Source of the DNA: Bog-473 sp963730395
GTDB lineage: Bacteria; Actinomycetota; Acidimicrobiia; Acidimicrobiales; RAAP-2
DNA length: 64,000 bases
Reading direction: 5' to 3'
Assembly (NCBI GenBank): GCA_963730395.1
Contig: CAVSSK010000006.1
Span: 186,001-250,000 of the forward strand
Below, one piece after another: positions 9,031 to 17,960 of the stretch (position 1 is the stretch's first letter; every line of letters begins with the position of its first letter). The notes beneath the pieces are model-generated. The model did not search any database. It was given only the letters and a program-made list of their open reading frames with translations, and was not told the DNA's origin. A program made the position numbers and the translations under genes.

Positions 9031-9186
9031 TCAGACCTTGGCCTTGCCCAGGATGCGGTTCATCTTGGTGCCGCACACCGGGCAGGTGCCCTGGGCGGCG
9101 CGGCGCCCGTTGGCGAGCTCGACCTCTTGGCCGTCGAACTCACGCTTCTCCCGGCACTTCACGCAGTACCCCTCGTAGTTAGCCAT
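9031..9186 (-). CDS. Small zinc-ribbon protein (DUF5679-like), 51 residues
   Basis: Tiny protein with two CxxC pairs, CVKC near residue 8 and CPVC near residue 35, and a basic end. This matches the DUF5679 group of small actinobacterial zinc ribbons whose role is unknown. It is easy to miss because of its length. The ATG at 9186 has a good Shine-Dalgarno (AGAGGAG on the minus strand, about 9192-9198). A possible -10, TACGTT on the minus strand, lies at 9227-9232. Divergent from the MDMPI-family gene. Confidence 0.8.
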   Translation of the reverse strand: MANYEGYCVKCREKREFDGQEVELANGRRAAQGTCPVCGTKMNRILGKAKV

Positions 9187-9289
9187 GGCAACTCCTCTGG
9201 TCGGTGATGGCCCTGGACGGCTGTCGAACGTAGCGGGAGGGCTGCGAGGAATGGGGGATGGTCGGCCGACCGCCGCCGCCGGGCGGGGG

Positions 9290-9295
9290 TACTGT
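9290..9295 (+). promoter_or_regulatory. Candidate -10 box, leaderless start of the MDMPI-family gene
   Basis: TACTGT followed by seven bases and the GTG at 9303, with no Shine-Dalgarno between. Confidence 0.5.
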
Positions 9296-9302
9296 CCTTC
9301 TC

Positions 9303-10157
9303 GTGGCTGACAACGGTGCAGGTCAGGACGGTGGTTGGTGGCAACGGGGGGTGGAGGCGGCGGGAGCGCTCGCCGAGACCTGGGAGGCGCTGGCCGACGT
9401 GTGCCGCTCGCTGTCGGCGGCCGAGTGGGGACTGGCGACGGAGTGCCCGGGCTGGGACGTCAAGGACCAGCTCTCGCACCTCATCGGCATCGAGCGCTCC
9501 CTGCTCGGCGAGCCGGCACCGGAGTGGGACGGGCCGTTGGGCCCGCACGTGAAGAACGACTTCGGCGCCATGAACGAGCGCTGGATCGCCGTGCGCCGGC
9601 CCCTGCCGGGCACCGCCGTCCTGGCCGAGTTCGTCGAGGTGACCCGCACCCGGCTGGCTCAGCTCGCGGTCAGGACCGAGGAGGAATGGGCGGCCGTCGG
9701 CTGGAGCCCCGTCGGCGAAGTGCCCTACGCGGTGTTCATGGAGGTGCGGGCCTTCGACAGCTGGGTCCACGAGCAGGACACCCGGCGCGCCCTGGATCGC
9801 CCCGGAGGACGTGGCAACCGCGCCTCGGCGCTCTCCCTCGGCCGCGTGCAGGGCGCCATGCCCTTCGTGGTGGGCAAGAAGGCGGGCTGCGCCGACGGCA
9901 CGGCGGTCCGCTTCGACATCTCGGGGCCGGGCGACGACGCGCGCGCCTTCACCATCGCCGTCGAGGGGGGACGGGCCCGGGAGGCAGGCGCGGAGGTGGA
10001 CCCCACGGTGACGTTGTCGCTGTCGGGCATCGACTTCGTGCGCCTCGGGTGCGGGCGGGCCACGGCGGCACAAGTGGAGGCTGCCGGCGGGGTCGTTCTG
10101 GTGGGGGACGCGGCGGTGGGACGCCGCATCCTCGGCGCGATGAATTTCATGGTCTAG
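9303..10157 (+). CDS. Maleylpyruvate isomerase family mycothiol-dependent enzyme
   Basis: Protein of 284 residues of the DinB/MDMPI superfamily. The N-terminal helical bundle has 'LATECPGWDVKDQLSHL', the expected position of the first metal-binding histidine, and 'AFDSWVHEQDTRRAL' supplies the later histidine-bearing helix. The C-terminal half resembles the SCP2-like MDMPI C-terminal domain ('GRATAAQVEAAGGVVLVGD'). Such proteins usually work with mycothiol, supporting an actinobacterial host. The actual reaction is unknown. The GTG at 9303 is chosen because a TACTGT hexamer lies seven bases upstream; an earlier ATG (9258) would add 15 low-complexity residues. Confidence 0.8.
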   Translation: MADNGAGQDGGWWQRGVEAAGALAETWEALADVCRSLSAAEWGLATECPGWDVKDQLSHLIGIERSLLGEPAPEWDGPLGPHVKNDFGAMNERWIAVRRPLPGTAVLAEFVEVTRTRLAQLAVRTEEEWAAVGWSPVGEVPYAVFMEVRAFDSWVHEQDTRRALDRPGGRGNRASALSLGRVQGAMPFVVGKKAGCADGTAVRFDISGPGDDARAFTIAVEGGRAREAGAEVDPTVTLSLSGIDFVRLGCGRATAAQVEAAGGVVLVGDAAVGRRILGAMNFMV

Positions 10158-10213
10158 CCGGGCCGGGCCCCGTCTGTGTTCCTCGGGCGGGCGGGGAGCC
10201 GCTCGGTGCCCGG

Positions 10214-10219
10214 TAGTGT
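10214..10219 (+). promoter_or_regulatory. Candidate -10 box for tig
   Basis: TAGTGT, nine bases before GTG 10229 (twelve before ATG 10232). There is no TTGACA-like box 17 bases upstream and no Shine-Dalgarno. Confidence 0.5.
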
Positions 10220-10228
10220 GGTCGGCTC

Positions 10229-11590
10229 GTGATGCGCGCGACCACCGAGCTACTGGAGGGGAACCTCGTCCGCCTGAGTGTGGAGATCGACGAGCCCGAG
10301 TTCGACCGCGCCCTCGGCGACGTCGTGCGCTCGCTCGCCCGGCAGGTGCGCGTGCCTGGTTTTCGCCCCGGCAAGGTGCCGCGCAAGGTGCTCGAGGCCC
10401 GCATGGGCGGCGCCGGCGCGCTGCGCGCGGAGGCACTGCGTGAGTCACTGCCGGACTTCTACGCGCGCGCTGTGGTCGACGCCGAGCTCGACCCGATCGC
10501 ACAGCCCGAGATCGACATCACCGGCGGCGAGGACGGCGGCGCCGTCTCCTTCGACGCCGTCGTGCAGGTGCGGCCCCTCGTCGCCATCCCCGGCTACGAC
10601 GGGCTGCAGGTCACCTTGCCGGGCTTGACGGTGAGCGAGGAGGACGTGCAGCAACAGCTCGACCGTCTGCGCGAGAACGACGCCGAGCTCGAGGTCGTCG
10701 ACCGCCCTGCCATCGACGGCGACCTCGTGACGATCGACCTGCACGGCAACGATGCGTCGGGGGCCGAAGTCGTCGGTGTCGACGACTACCTCTACGAGGT
10801 CGGCAGCGGGACGATCGTCCCCGAGCTCGATGCTGAGCTGCACGGCGCCAAGGCCGGCGCCATCCTCGCCTTCGACTCGCCCAACCCGAACACCCCCGAG
10901 GAGAACGTCGCCTTCCGGGTGCTCGTCAAGGAGGTCAAGGTCAAGAAGCTGCCCGACGCCACCGACGAGTGGGCGGCCGAGAGCTCCGAGTTCGACACGG
11001 TGGACGAACTGCGGGCGGACATCGAGTCGAGGATCGGGCGCGTGAAGCTGATGCAGAGCCAGATGGCACTGCGCCAGAAGACCATCGAGGCGGTGGCCGG
11101 GCTGGTCTCCGACGAGGAGGTCCCCGAGGTCCTGGTGGACGCCGAGGTGAACGAGCGGCTGCACGACCTCCAGCACCGGTTGGAGGCCCAGAAGCTGGGC
11201 CTGGCCGAGTACTTCCAGGCCACGGGCACGACGCCGGACGAATTGTTGGGGGCGGTCCGGGTGGACGCGCAGGCGGCCGTCAAGGCGGACCTGGCCCTCC
11301 GCTCCCTGGTGGAGGCCGAGGAGTTGACGCTCAGCAACGACGAGCTTGATGCCGAGATACTGGTGATGGCGGATCGCATGGGCACGACCCCGGCCGAGTT
11401 GCGCCGGCAACTCGACACGGCCGGCCGGACCGGCGCGGTACGCTCGGAGCTGCGCAAGGGCAAAGCGCTGGAGTGGCTGCTCGACCACGTGGAACTCTTC
11501 GACGAGGAAGGCAACCCGATGTCACGAGATGACCTCAGGGTGGATGCCTCGAAGGAGGACGAGGTCGAACAGGAAGAGGAGAGCGAGTGA
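10229..11590 (+). CDS. tig: Trigger factor, ribosome-associated chaperone
   Basis: Trigger factor binds at the ribosomal exit tunnel and protects nascent chains. The 453-residue protein has the N-terminal ribosome-binding domain with the signature 'GFRPGKVPRKVLE' near residue 45, a central FKBP-like PPIase domain ('DGDLVTIDLHG', 'GSGTIVPELDAEL'), and a long helical C-terminal domain ending in an acidic tail. GTG 10229 is immediately followed by an ATG, and either could be used. It heads the tig-clpP-clpX chaperone/protease cluster and overlaps clpP by four bases (GTGA). Confidence 0.95.
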   Translation: MMRATTELLEGNLVRLSVEIDEPEFDRALGDVVRSLARQVRVPGFRPGKVPRKVLEARMGGAGALRAEALRESLPDFYARAVVDAELDPIAQPEIDITGGEDGGAVSFDAVVQVRPLVAIPGYDGLQVTLPGLTVSEEDVQQQLDRLRENDAELEVVDRPAIDGDLVTIDLHGNDASGAEVVGVDDYLYEVGSGTIVPELDAELHGAKAGAILAFDSPNPNTPEENVAFRVLVKEVKVKKLPDATDEWAAESSEFDTVDELRADIESRIGRVKLMQSQMALRQKTIEAVAGLVSDEEVPEVLVDAEVNERLHDLQHRLEAQKLGLAEYFQATGTTPDELLGAVRVDAQAAVKADLALRSLVEAEELTLSNDELDAEILVMADRMGTTPAELRRQLDTAGRTGAVRSELRKGKALEWLLDHVELFDEEGNPMSRDDLRVDASKEDEVEQEEESE

Positions 11591-12240
11591 CGAAGCAGAA
11601 TCCGGGGGACCCAATGAAGGCGTACAACTACCTGGTTCCCACGGTGATCGAGTCGTCCAATCGCGGCGAGCGCGCCTACGACCTCTACTCGCGCCTGCTG
11701 CGCGAGCGCATCATCTTCCTCGGCACACCCGTGGACGACGCCGTGGCGAACCTGATCTGCGCACAGATGCTGTTCCTCGAGTCCGAGGAGCCGGACAAGG
11801 ACATCCACCTCTACATCAACTCGCCCGGCGGCGAGATCACGGCGCTCTTCGCCATCTACGACACGCTCAAGTTCATCAAGGCCGACGTGTCCACCTTCTG
11901 CTTCGGTCAGGCCGCCTCGGCTGCGGCCGTGCTGCTGGCCGCCGGGGCCAAGGGCAAGCGCTTCGCCCTGCCCCATGCCCGCATCCTGCTGCACCAGCCC
12001 TGGGGCGGCGTCGAGGGTCAGGCCAGTGACATCGAGCTGCAGGCCAAGGAGATCCTCCGCATGCGCGACCTGCTGTCGGGCATGCTCGCCGAGGACACCG
12101 GGCAGACCCAGGAGAAGGTCGCCCAGGACACCGATCGTGATTTCATCATGACGGCCGAGGAGGCGGTGACCTACGGGGTGATCGACGAAGTGATCACGGC
12201 CCGGAATGTCGCGTCGCTCGAGGCCATCGGCGCGGCATAG
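11587..12240 (+). CDS. clpP: ATP-dependent Clp protease proteolytic subunit, ClpP2 type
   Basis: Serine peptidase of the barrel-shaped ClpP complex that degrades substrates fed by ClpX or ClpC. The 217-residue protein shows 'INSPGGEITA', the catalytic serine in 'FGQAASAAAVLLAAG', the histidine in 'LPHARILLHQPWGG', and the aspartate in 'DTDRDFIM'. The 'GQAASAAAVLLAAG' wording matches actinobacterial ClpP2 rather than ClpP1. Only one clpP lies between tig and clpX, although actinobacteria usually carry clpP1-clpP2 here. GTG 11587 overlaps the tig stop as GTGA; ATG 11614 is an alternative start that gives a length closer to other ClpP proteins. Confidence 0.93.
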   Translation: MTKQNPGDPMKAYNYLVPTVIESSNRGERAYDLYSRLLRERIIFLGTPVDDAVANLICAQMLFLESEEPDKDIHLYINSPGGEITALFAIYDTLKFIKADVSTFCFGQAASAAAVLLAAGAKGKRFALPHARILLHQPWGGVEGQASDIELQAKEILRMRDLLSGMLAEDTGQTQEKVAQDTDRDFIMTAEEAVTYGVIDEVITARNVASLEAIGAA

Positions 12241-12271
12241 GACCAGCGAGCACGGGGACGGGAGAAATCGG

Positions 12272-13550
12272 GTGGCGAAGTTCGGTGAGGGTGGGGATCT
12301 CGTCAAGTGCAGTTTCTGCGGCAAGACGCAGAAACAGGTCAAGAAGCTCATCGCCGGACCGGGCGTCTACATCTGCGACGAGTGCATCGACCTGTGCAAC
12401 GACATCATCGCCGAGGAGCGAGACGAGTCAACGGAGCTGAGCTTCGAGGACCTGCCCAAGCCGCGCGAGATCTTCGACTTCCTCAACGACTACGTCGTCG
12501 GCCAGGAGTACGCCAAGAAGATCCTCTCTGTCGCCGTCTACAACCATTACAAGCGAGTACAGGCGGGGCCACCCTCAGCCGACGACGGCGTGGAGCTGTC
12601 GAAGTCGAACATCCTGCTGCTCGGCCCGACCGGGTGCGGCAAGACCCTGCTCGCCCAGACGCTGGCGCGCATGCTGAACGTGCCCTTTGCCATCGCCGAC
12701 GCCACAGCGCTCACCGAGGCCGGATACGTGGGCGAGGACGTGGAGAACATCCTGCTCAAGCTGATTCAAGCGGCCGACTACGACGTGAAGCGGGCCGAGA
12801 CCGGCATCATCTACATCGACGAGATCGACAAGATCGCCCGCAAGAGCGAGAACCCGTCCATCACCCGCGACGTGTCGGGTGAGGGCGTGCAGCAGGCGCT
12901 TCTGAAGATCCTCGAGGGCACCACGGCCTCGGTGCCGCCCCAGGGCGGCCGCAAGCACCCGCACCAGGAGTTCATCCAGATCGACACGACGAACATCCTG
13001 TTCATCTGCGGCGGGGCGTTCGCCGGGCTCGACAAGCTGATCGAGGGTCGCATCGGGAAGCGGGGCATCGGCTTCCGCGCCGAGGTGCACCGCAAGGACC
13101 GCGAGGACGGCGAGATCCTGCGCCACGTGTTGCCCGAGGATCTCATCAAGTTCGGGCTCATTCCCGAGTTCATCGGCCGTCTGCCGGTCGTGAGCGCCGT
13201 CTCGCCGCTGTTCAAGGACGCGTTGGTGCAGATCCTCATCGAGCCGAAGAACGCCCTCACACGGCAGTACGAACGGACCTTCGCACTCGACAACGTGGAG
13301 CTCGAGTTCACGCCTGACGCGCTGGAGGCCGTGGCCGAGCAGGCGCTGCTGCGCGGCACGGGCGCCCGCGGCCTGCGCGCCATCCTCGAAGAGGTGCTCC
13401 TCGACGTGATGTACGACATCCCCAGCCGCACCGACGTGGGGAAGTGCGTGGTGGACCGCTCAGTGGTGCTTGGACCGGGTGGCTCCGACGCTGGTGCCGC
13501 TCGGGGGCACGCCGGTCAAGGCGACACGCTCCCGCCGCGCCGCGTCCTGA
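12272..13550 (+). CDS. clpX: ClpX unfoldase, frameshifted near its C-terminus
   Basis: AAA+ unfoldase that recognises substrates and feeds ClpP. The N-terminal zinc domain (CSFCGK, CDECIDLC) is followed by Walker A 'GPTGCGKT', Walker B 'IIYIDEIDKI', the 'EFIGRLPVV' pore/sensor region and sensor 2 'RGTGARGLRAI'. The reading frame does not stop at the normal end but runs into folC. Deleting one base near 13469-13472 restores the usual ClpX ending 'VAPTLVP' and a TGA at 13548-13550, giving 425 residues, the family norm. The frame therefore shifts about 27 codons before the end. GTG 12272 is preferred, with GGGAGA upstream. The most likely cause is an indel error, but a true fusion cannot be excluded from one sequence. 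Confidence 0.9.
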
Positions 13551-13567
13551 GCGAACCGATTCCGGCG

Positions 13568-14914
13568 GTGCCCCCGCCCTTCGACGGGCTCGACGACGCG
13601 TTGGCGTGGCTGGACGACCACATCGACTTCGAGTCGACCATGCCGCGCCGGCGCGCCTGGCCGACGCTCGAGCGCATGCGCGCGCTGACCGCGCTCCTGG
13701 GCGAGCCACAGGACTCCGTCCCCTCCATCCACATCACGGGCACCAACGGCAAGGGGTCGACGTCGGCCATGGCGACGTCACTGCTCGTCGCCAACGGCCT
13801 GAGCGTCGGGACGTACACCAGCCCGAACCTGCATGCGGTTGCAGAGCGCCTGGCCCGGAACGGTGAGGCCATTGACGACGAGTCATTCACGGGTGTCCTG
13901 AACGAGCTGGCACTGCTCGAGACATTGATGGACGATCGCCCCACCCGGTTCGAGCTCCTCACTGCAGCCGCCCTGTCGTGGTTCGCCTCCGAGGCGGTCG
14001 ACAGCATGGTCGTCGAAGTTGGGCTGGGCGGCACCTGGGACTGCACCAACGTCGTGCGAGGTGACGTCGCGGTGCTGACCAACGTCAGCTTCGACCACAC
14101 CGACGTCCTCGGCCCCACGCTCGAGGGGATCGCAGCCGACAAGGCCGGCATCATCAAGCCCGGCAGCCGGGTGGTGGTCGGGGAGATGGCGGCCGATCTG
14201 GTCGACATCGTCGAGACCCGGGCCGACGCAGTCGGGGCGGCCGCGGTGTGGGTGGCAGGCCGCGACTTCGGCTGCGAGTCCAACCTGGTCGCCGTGGGCG
14301 GGCGGCTCGTCACACTCTGGACACCGGGCGGTCGCTACGTGGACGTCCTGGTCCCGTTGCACGGCGCCCACCAGGGCGCCAATGCCGCCGTGGCGCTGGC
14401 GGCGGTGGAGGCGTTCTTCGGCGCCGCGCTGGCGCCCGAGGTGGTGGAGGAGGGGCTGGCCACCGTGCGCGTGCCGGGCCGGCTGGAGGTCCTCGGGCGG
14501 CGGCCACTGCTGCTGGTCGACGGCGCGCACAACGCGGCGGGAATGGCCGCGCTGGCCGATGCATTGACGGAGGAGTTCTCGGTCGATGGAGTGTCCGTCG
14601 CCGTCGTCGGGATGCTGGCGGGACGTGACCCCTCGGCAATGCTGGCGCCTTTGGTATCGGCGGGCGTGTCGGCGATCGTCGCCTGCGAGCCCGAATCTCC
14701 GCGCGCCATGCCGGCGAGTTCGGTCGCAGAGGCCGGGCGCGCCCTGGGGTTGGCCGTGTTCGAGGAGCCGGACGTCCGCAACGCGCTGCGCGTTGCGCGT
14801 GGGATGGTCGGTGCCGACGGGCTCGTGGTGGTGGCGGGTTCGCTCTACGTCGTCGGCACGGCGCGCGCCGATGCGCTCGCGTCGGCGGTCCCCTGGGAGG
14901 ACGCCGGCCGCTGA
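13568..14914 (+). CDS. folC: Folylpolyglutamate synthase / dihydrofolate synthase
   Basis: Mur-ligase-family enzyme that adds glutamate to folates, and may also make dihydrofolate. The 448-residue protein has the ATP-binding loop 'ITGTNGKGSTSAM' near residue 60, 'TSPNLHAVAERL' (the folate site), 'VVEVGLGGTWDCTNV', 'NVSFDHTDVLG' and 'LLVDGAHNAAGM'. As read, the clpX frame is open into this gene, so an unedited annotation would call a 900-residue fusion; the corrected clpX stop lies 17 bases before GTG 13568. The exact start is uncertain because no clear ribosome site is present. Confidence 0.88.
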   Translation: MPPPFDGLDDALAWLDDHIDFESTMPRRRAWPTLERMRALTALLGEPQDSVPSIHITGTNGKGSTSAMATSLLVANGLSVGTYTSPNLHAVAERLARNGEAIDDESFTGVLNELALLETLMDDRPTRFELLTAAALSWFASEAVDSMVVEVGLGGTWDCTNVVRGDVAVLTNVSFDHTDVLGPTLEGIAADKAGIIKPGSRVVVGEMAADLVDIVETRADAVGAAAVWVAGRDFGCESNLVAVGGRLVTLWTPGGRYVDVLVPLHGAHQGANAAVALAAVEAFFGAALAPEVVEEGLATVRVPGRLEVLGRRPLLLVDGAHNAAGMAALADALTEEFSVDGVSVAVVGMLAGRDPSAMLAPLVSAGVSAIVACEPESPRAMPASSVAEAGRALGLAVFEEPDVRNALRVARGMVGADGLVVVAGSLYVVGTARADALASAVPWEDAGR

Positions 14915-14944
14915 TGGCCGTGGGCCGGTCACGTGCCGGTTGTG

Positions 14945-14950
14945 TAGTGT
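14945..14950 (+). promoter_or_regulatory. Candidate -10 box for ndk
   Basis: TAGTGT, identical to the hexamer before tig, with the same nine-base spacing to the start codon (GTG 14960). Confidence 0.5.
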
Positions 14951-14959
14951 CGACCCCTC

Positions 14960-15376
14960 GTGGACCGCACCCTTGTCATCGTGAAGCCCGACGGCGTCGA
15001 GCGCGGACTGGCCGGCGAGATCGTCAGCCGCCTGGAGCGCAAGAAGCTGCGCCTCGTGGCGGCCGAGCTCCGGACCATCGCCAAAGAGGTGGCCGAGACC
15101 CATTACGCCGAACACCGCGAGCGGCCGTTCTTCGGCGACCTGGTGACGTTCATCACCCGGTCGCCCTCTTTGATCATGGTCGTCGAGGGTCCAAAGGACA
15201 CCTACGCCGTGGTTCGCCTCATGATGGGCGGGACGAACCCGGCCGAGGCAGCGCCGGGCACGATTCGCGGCGATTTGGGGATCGAGACCACCGAGAATCT
15301 CGTGCACGGGTCCGATTCGCACGAGTCGGCAGCGCGCGAGATCGCACTCTTCTTCCCCGCGCTGGTGGCGTCCTAG
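14960..15376 (+). CDS. ndk: Nucleoside diphosphate kinase
   Basis: Cytoplasmic enzyme that balances NTP pools by passing a phosphate through a histidine. The 138-residue length is normal. 'RTLVIVKPDGVERGL' opens the protein and 'ENLVHGSDSHESA' contains the catalytic histidine. GTG 14960 is the only sensible start, and it lies nine bases after a TAGTGT hexamer, so the mRNA is probably leaderless or nearly so. It stands between folC and mreB and is likely its own transcription unit. Confidence 0.95.
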   Translation: MDRTLVIVKPDGVERGLAGEIVSRLERKKLRLVAAELRTIAKEVAETHYAEHRERPFFGDLVTFITRSPSLIMVVEGPKDTYAVVRLMMGGTNPAEAAPGTIRGDLGIETTENLVHGSDSHESAAREIALFFPALVAS

Positions 15377-15545
15377 ACACCCTCGCGGGGCCGTGCCGCC
15401 AGATGCGGTCGAAATCCCAGGTCAGATAGGTGTCGCACGCCGGCCGCCTTGTGGACCCCCCGCCAGTCCCGTAGCCTGGGGGCGCACCACCACGGGCGCA
15501 GGTTCCCCCGGCGCCCATCCGGAGTCCCTCGGGAGAGTTCCAGCT

Positions 15546-16577
15546 ATGGCCGAAAATCGCCTATCCCTGCTTGGCCGTGACATGGCGGTCGACCTCGGCA
15601 CCGCCAACACGCTGGTGTACGTCCGCGGCCGGGGCATCGTCTTGAACGAGCCCTCCGTCGTCGCGGTCGACATCAAGGACGGGCGACCGCTGGCCGTCGG
15701 GGCCGAGGCGAAGCGGATGATCGGCCGCACGCCGTCGAACATCCAGGCCATCCGCCCCCTGAAGGACGGGGTCATCGCGGACTTCGAGATCTGCGAGAAG
15801 ATGCTCCGCTATTTCATCCACCGGGTGCACCAGCGCCGGTTCGCCAAGCCCCGCATGGTCATCTGCGTGCCCTCGGGCATCACGGGCGTGGAGCGTCGTG
15901 CCGTCATGGAGGCCGCGGAGTATGCGGGTGCGCGGCGGGCCTACATCATCGAGGAGCCGATGGCTGCGGCCATCGGTGCCGGCCTCCCGGTCCACGAGCC
16001 CACGGGCAACATGGTGGTCGACATCGGCGGTGGCACCACCGAGGTCGCCGTGATCTCGCTGGGCGGCATCGTCACCAGCCAGTCGGTGCGCATCGGCGGC
16101 GACGAACTGGACGAGGCGATCGTCTCGTTCGTGAAGAAGGAGTTCAGCCTCGCCCTCGGCGAGCGCACCGCAGAGGAGATCAAGATCACGCTGGGGTCTG
16201 CGTATCCGCTGGAGCAGGAGCTCCACGCGGAGATCCGCGGCCGTGACCTCGTCAGTGGGCTGCCCAAGACGATCGTCGTCTCCACCGAGGAGATCCGGCG
16301 GGCGATTGAGGAGCCCGTGTCCGCCATCATCGACGCCGTCAAGGTGACCCTGGACCGGACTCCACCCGAGCTGGCGGCCGACATCATGGAGCAGGGCATC
16401 GTGCTCACGGGTGGCGGCGCGCTGCTGCACGGCCTGGAGTCGCGCCTCCAGCACGAGACGGGTATGCCGATCGTGGTGGCCCGGGACCCTCTCAACTGCG
16501 TCGCGATCGGCAGCGGCCAGTGCCTGGAAGAGTTCGAAGCGCTGAAGCGGGTGCTGATCACCACCTCCACTCGCTGA
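15546..16577 (+). CDS. mreB: Rod shape-determining protein MreB
   Basis: Actin-like ATPase that forms membrane-associated filaments and guides lateral wall synthesis. The 343-residue protein has the phosphate-1 loop 'DLGTANTLVYV', phosphate-2 'VDIGGGTTEVAVISLGG' and the adenosine motif 'GIVLTGGGALLHGL'. ATG 15546 has GGGAGAG about ten bases upstream and is preferred over an earlier in-frame ATG at 15393. First gene of mreB-mreC-mreD-mrdA. The 169-base gap after ndk holds the likely promoter and leader. Confidence 0.96.
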   Translation: MAENRLSLLGRDMAVDLGTANTLVYVRGRGIVLNEPSVVAVDIKDGRPLAVGAEAKRMIGRTPSNIQAIRPLKDGVIADFEICEKMLRYFIHRVHQRRFAKPRMVICVPSGITGVERRAVMEAAEYAGARRAYIIEEPMAAAIGAGLPVHEPTGNMVVDIGGGTTEVAVISLGGIVTSQSVRIGGDELDEAIVSFVKKEFSLALGERTAEEIKITLGSAYPLEQELHAEIRGRDLVSGLPKTIVVSTEEIRRAIEEPVSAIIDAVKVTLDRTPPELAADIMEQGIVLTGGGALLHGLESRLQHETGMPIVVARDPLNCVAIGSGQCLEEFEALKRVLITTSTR

Positions 16578-16596
16578 ATCGACCGGTTTTCTCTGG

Positions 16597-17427
16597 GTGG
16601 CCAGGTCCCGGCGGTCGCGCCGCACGCTGACGGTCATCATCCTCGTCGTCATCTCGCTCTCCCTGATCTCGCTCGACCTCAACGGCCGGACCCACAGCGT
16701 GACCTCGGGCGTGAAGTCCGCCGCCAACGACGTCTACGCGCCGTTGCGCCAGGGCGTCCTCGACATCATCAGCCCCATCGGAAGCTTCTTCGCCGGCGCG
16801 TTCAACTACGGGTCGCTGCAGTCGGAGAACGCGCAACTGCAGCGGACGATCGGGCAGCTGCGGGCCGCCCAGGCCGAGCGTCCCTTCGAGGAGAGCCAAC
16901 TGAAGGAGCTGCTGGCGCTGCAGAACCTGCCGTTCCTCCAGTCGCTGCCCACGATCACCGCACAGACCCAGGACCAGTACGCGTCGAACTTCACCGCCAC
17001 CATCACGTTGAACAAGGGCCGGGACGACGGCGTGGACGTCGGCTTCCCCGTCGTCGGGGCTGGAGGCCTGGTGGGGCAGGTGATCCAGTCGTTCCATCAC
17101 ACCTCGGTGGTGCGCCTCGTCACCGACGGCCAGTCCAAGGTCGGGGTGACCTTCGGCGACCAGCTCACCGGCATCGTGGACGGGCAGGGCCCCTCGAGCT
17201 CCATGACGGCCGACCTCGTCGCGCCCCATACGCCGCTGCACAAGGGAGAGAGGATGTACACGAGCGGTCTCGACGCGGCGTCGTTCCCCTCCGGCATCCC
17301 GGTGGCGACCGTGCAGTCGTTCCATACCGCCGCGGGCGCCAGCCAGGAGAGCATCCTGGTCGACCCCGCAGCCGACCTGCACCACCTGGCCTTCGTCGAC
17401 GTCGTGCAGTGGGCGCCCCCTACATGA
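16597..17427 (+). CDS. mreC: Rod shape-determining protein MreC
   Basis: Bitopic elongasome protein that links MreB and PBP2. One N-terminal membrane helix ('TVIILVVISLSLISL') is followed by a coiled coil (about residues 65-100) and the extracytoplasmic beta domains ('VGAGGLVGQVIQ', 'RMYTSGLDAASFPSGIPVATV'). GTG 16597 lies 19 bases after the mreB stop. Its 276 residues are typical. It overlaps mreD by four bases (ATGA). Confidence 0.93.
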   Translation: MARSRRSRRTLTVIILVVISLSLISLDLNGRTHSVTSGVKSAANDVYAPLRQGVLDIISPIGSFFAGAFNYGSLQSENAQLQRTIGQLRAAQAERPFEESQLKELLALQNLPFLQSLPTITAQTQDQYASNFTATITLNKGRDDGVDVGFPVVGAGGLVGQVIQSFHHTSVVRLVTDGQSKVGVTFGDQLTGIVDGQGPSSSMTADLVAPHTPLHKGERMYTSGLDAASFPSGIPVATVQSFHTAAGASQESILVDPAADLHHLAFVDVVQWAPPT

Positions 17428-17960
17428 CCGCCCGCTCCCTGGTCCGGGTGGCGCTCGTGATCTTCATCGTGCTGATGGTGCAGCAGACCTTGATGGTGGC
17501 CTTGCGCGTCGGCGGGGTCCATCCGGACCTCCTGTGGCTGCTCCCCATCACCGCCGCGCTGCTCGACGGGCCCGAGACGGGTGCCATCGTGGGGTTCTGG
17601 GCCGGTTTGGCGTTCGACCTCGTCCTGCCGACCCCGTTCGGGCTGTCCGCCCTGGTGGGGTGCCTGCTGGGCTACGTGACCGGTGCCCTGACGGCCGCCG
17701 TGGACCCCCGGGCGACCTGGCTCAAGCCGGTGGCCGCGCTCGCGGGGAGCGTCGCAGCGGACATGCTGTTCGCCGTGCTCGGTGCGATCCTCGGCCAACA
17801 ACAGATGGTGCAGGTCGACTTCTTGGCGCTGTCCTTGGTGGTGGGTGTCTCCAGCCTGGTGCTCGTGCTCCCCGTCAACCGGTTGATGCGCTGGGCCCTC
17901 GCCGGTGAGAACAACCGCCACTCGCTCGTCCCTGCCCAGGCAGGCAGCAGAGCCTGGTGA
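17424..17960 (+). CDS. mreD: Rod shape-determining protein MreD
   Basis: Small polytopic membrane partner of MreC. It has 178 residues with five or so hydrophobic segments ('ALVIFIVLMVQQTLMVAL', 'GFWAGLAFDLVLPTPFG', 'VVGVSSLVLVLPVNRL'). ATG 17424 overlaps the mreC stop as ATGA, which fixes the start better than an upstream ATG at 17409. Its own stop overlaps the start of the PBP2 gene as GTGA. Confidence 0.88.
   Translation: MTARSLVRVALVIFIVLMVQQTLMVALRVGGVHPDLLWLLPITAALLDGPETGAIVGFWAGLAFDLVLPTPFGLSALVGCLLGYVTGALTAAVDPRATWLKPVAALAGSVAADMLFAVLGAILGQQQMVQVDFLALSLVVGVSSLVLVLPVNRLMRWALAGENNRHSLVPAQAGSRAW

Noticed and set aside
12206..14914. One 902-codon frame read as a ClpX-FolC fusion protein.
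   Set aside because: The normal ClpX C-terminus and stop are present one frame over, so a single-base indel explains it.
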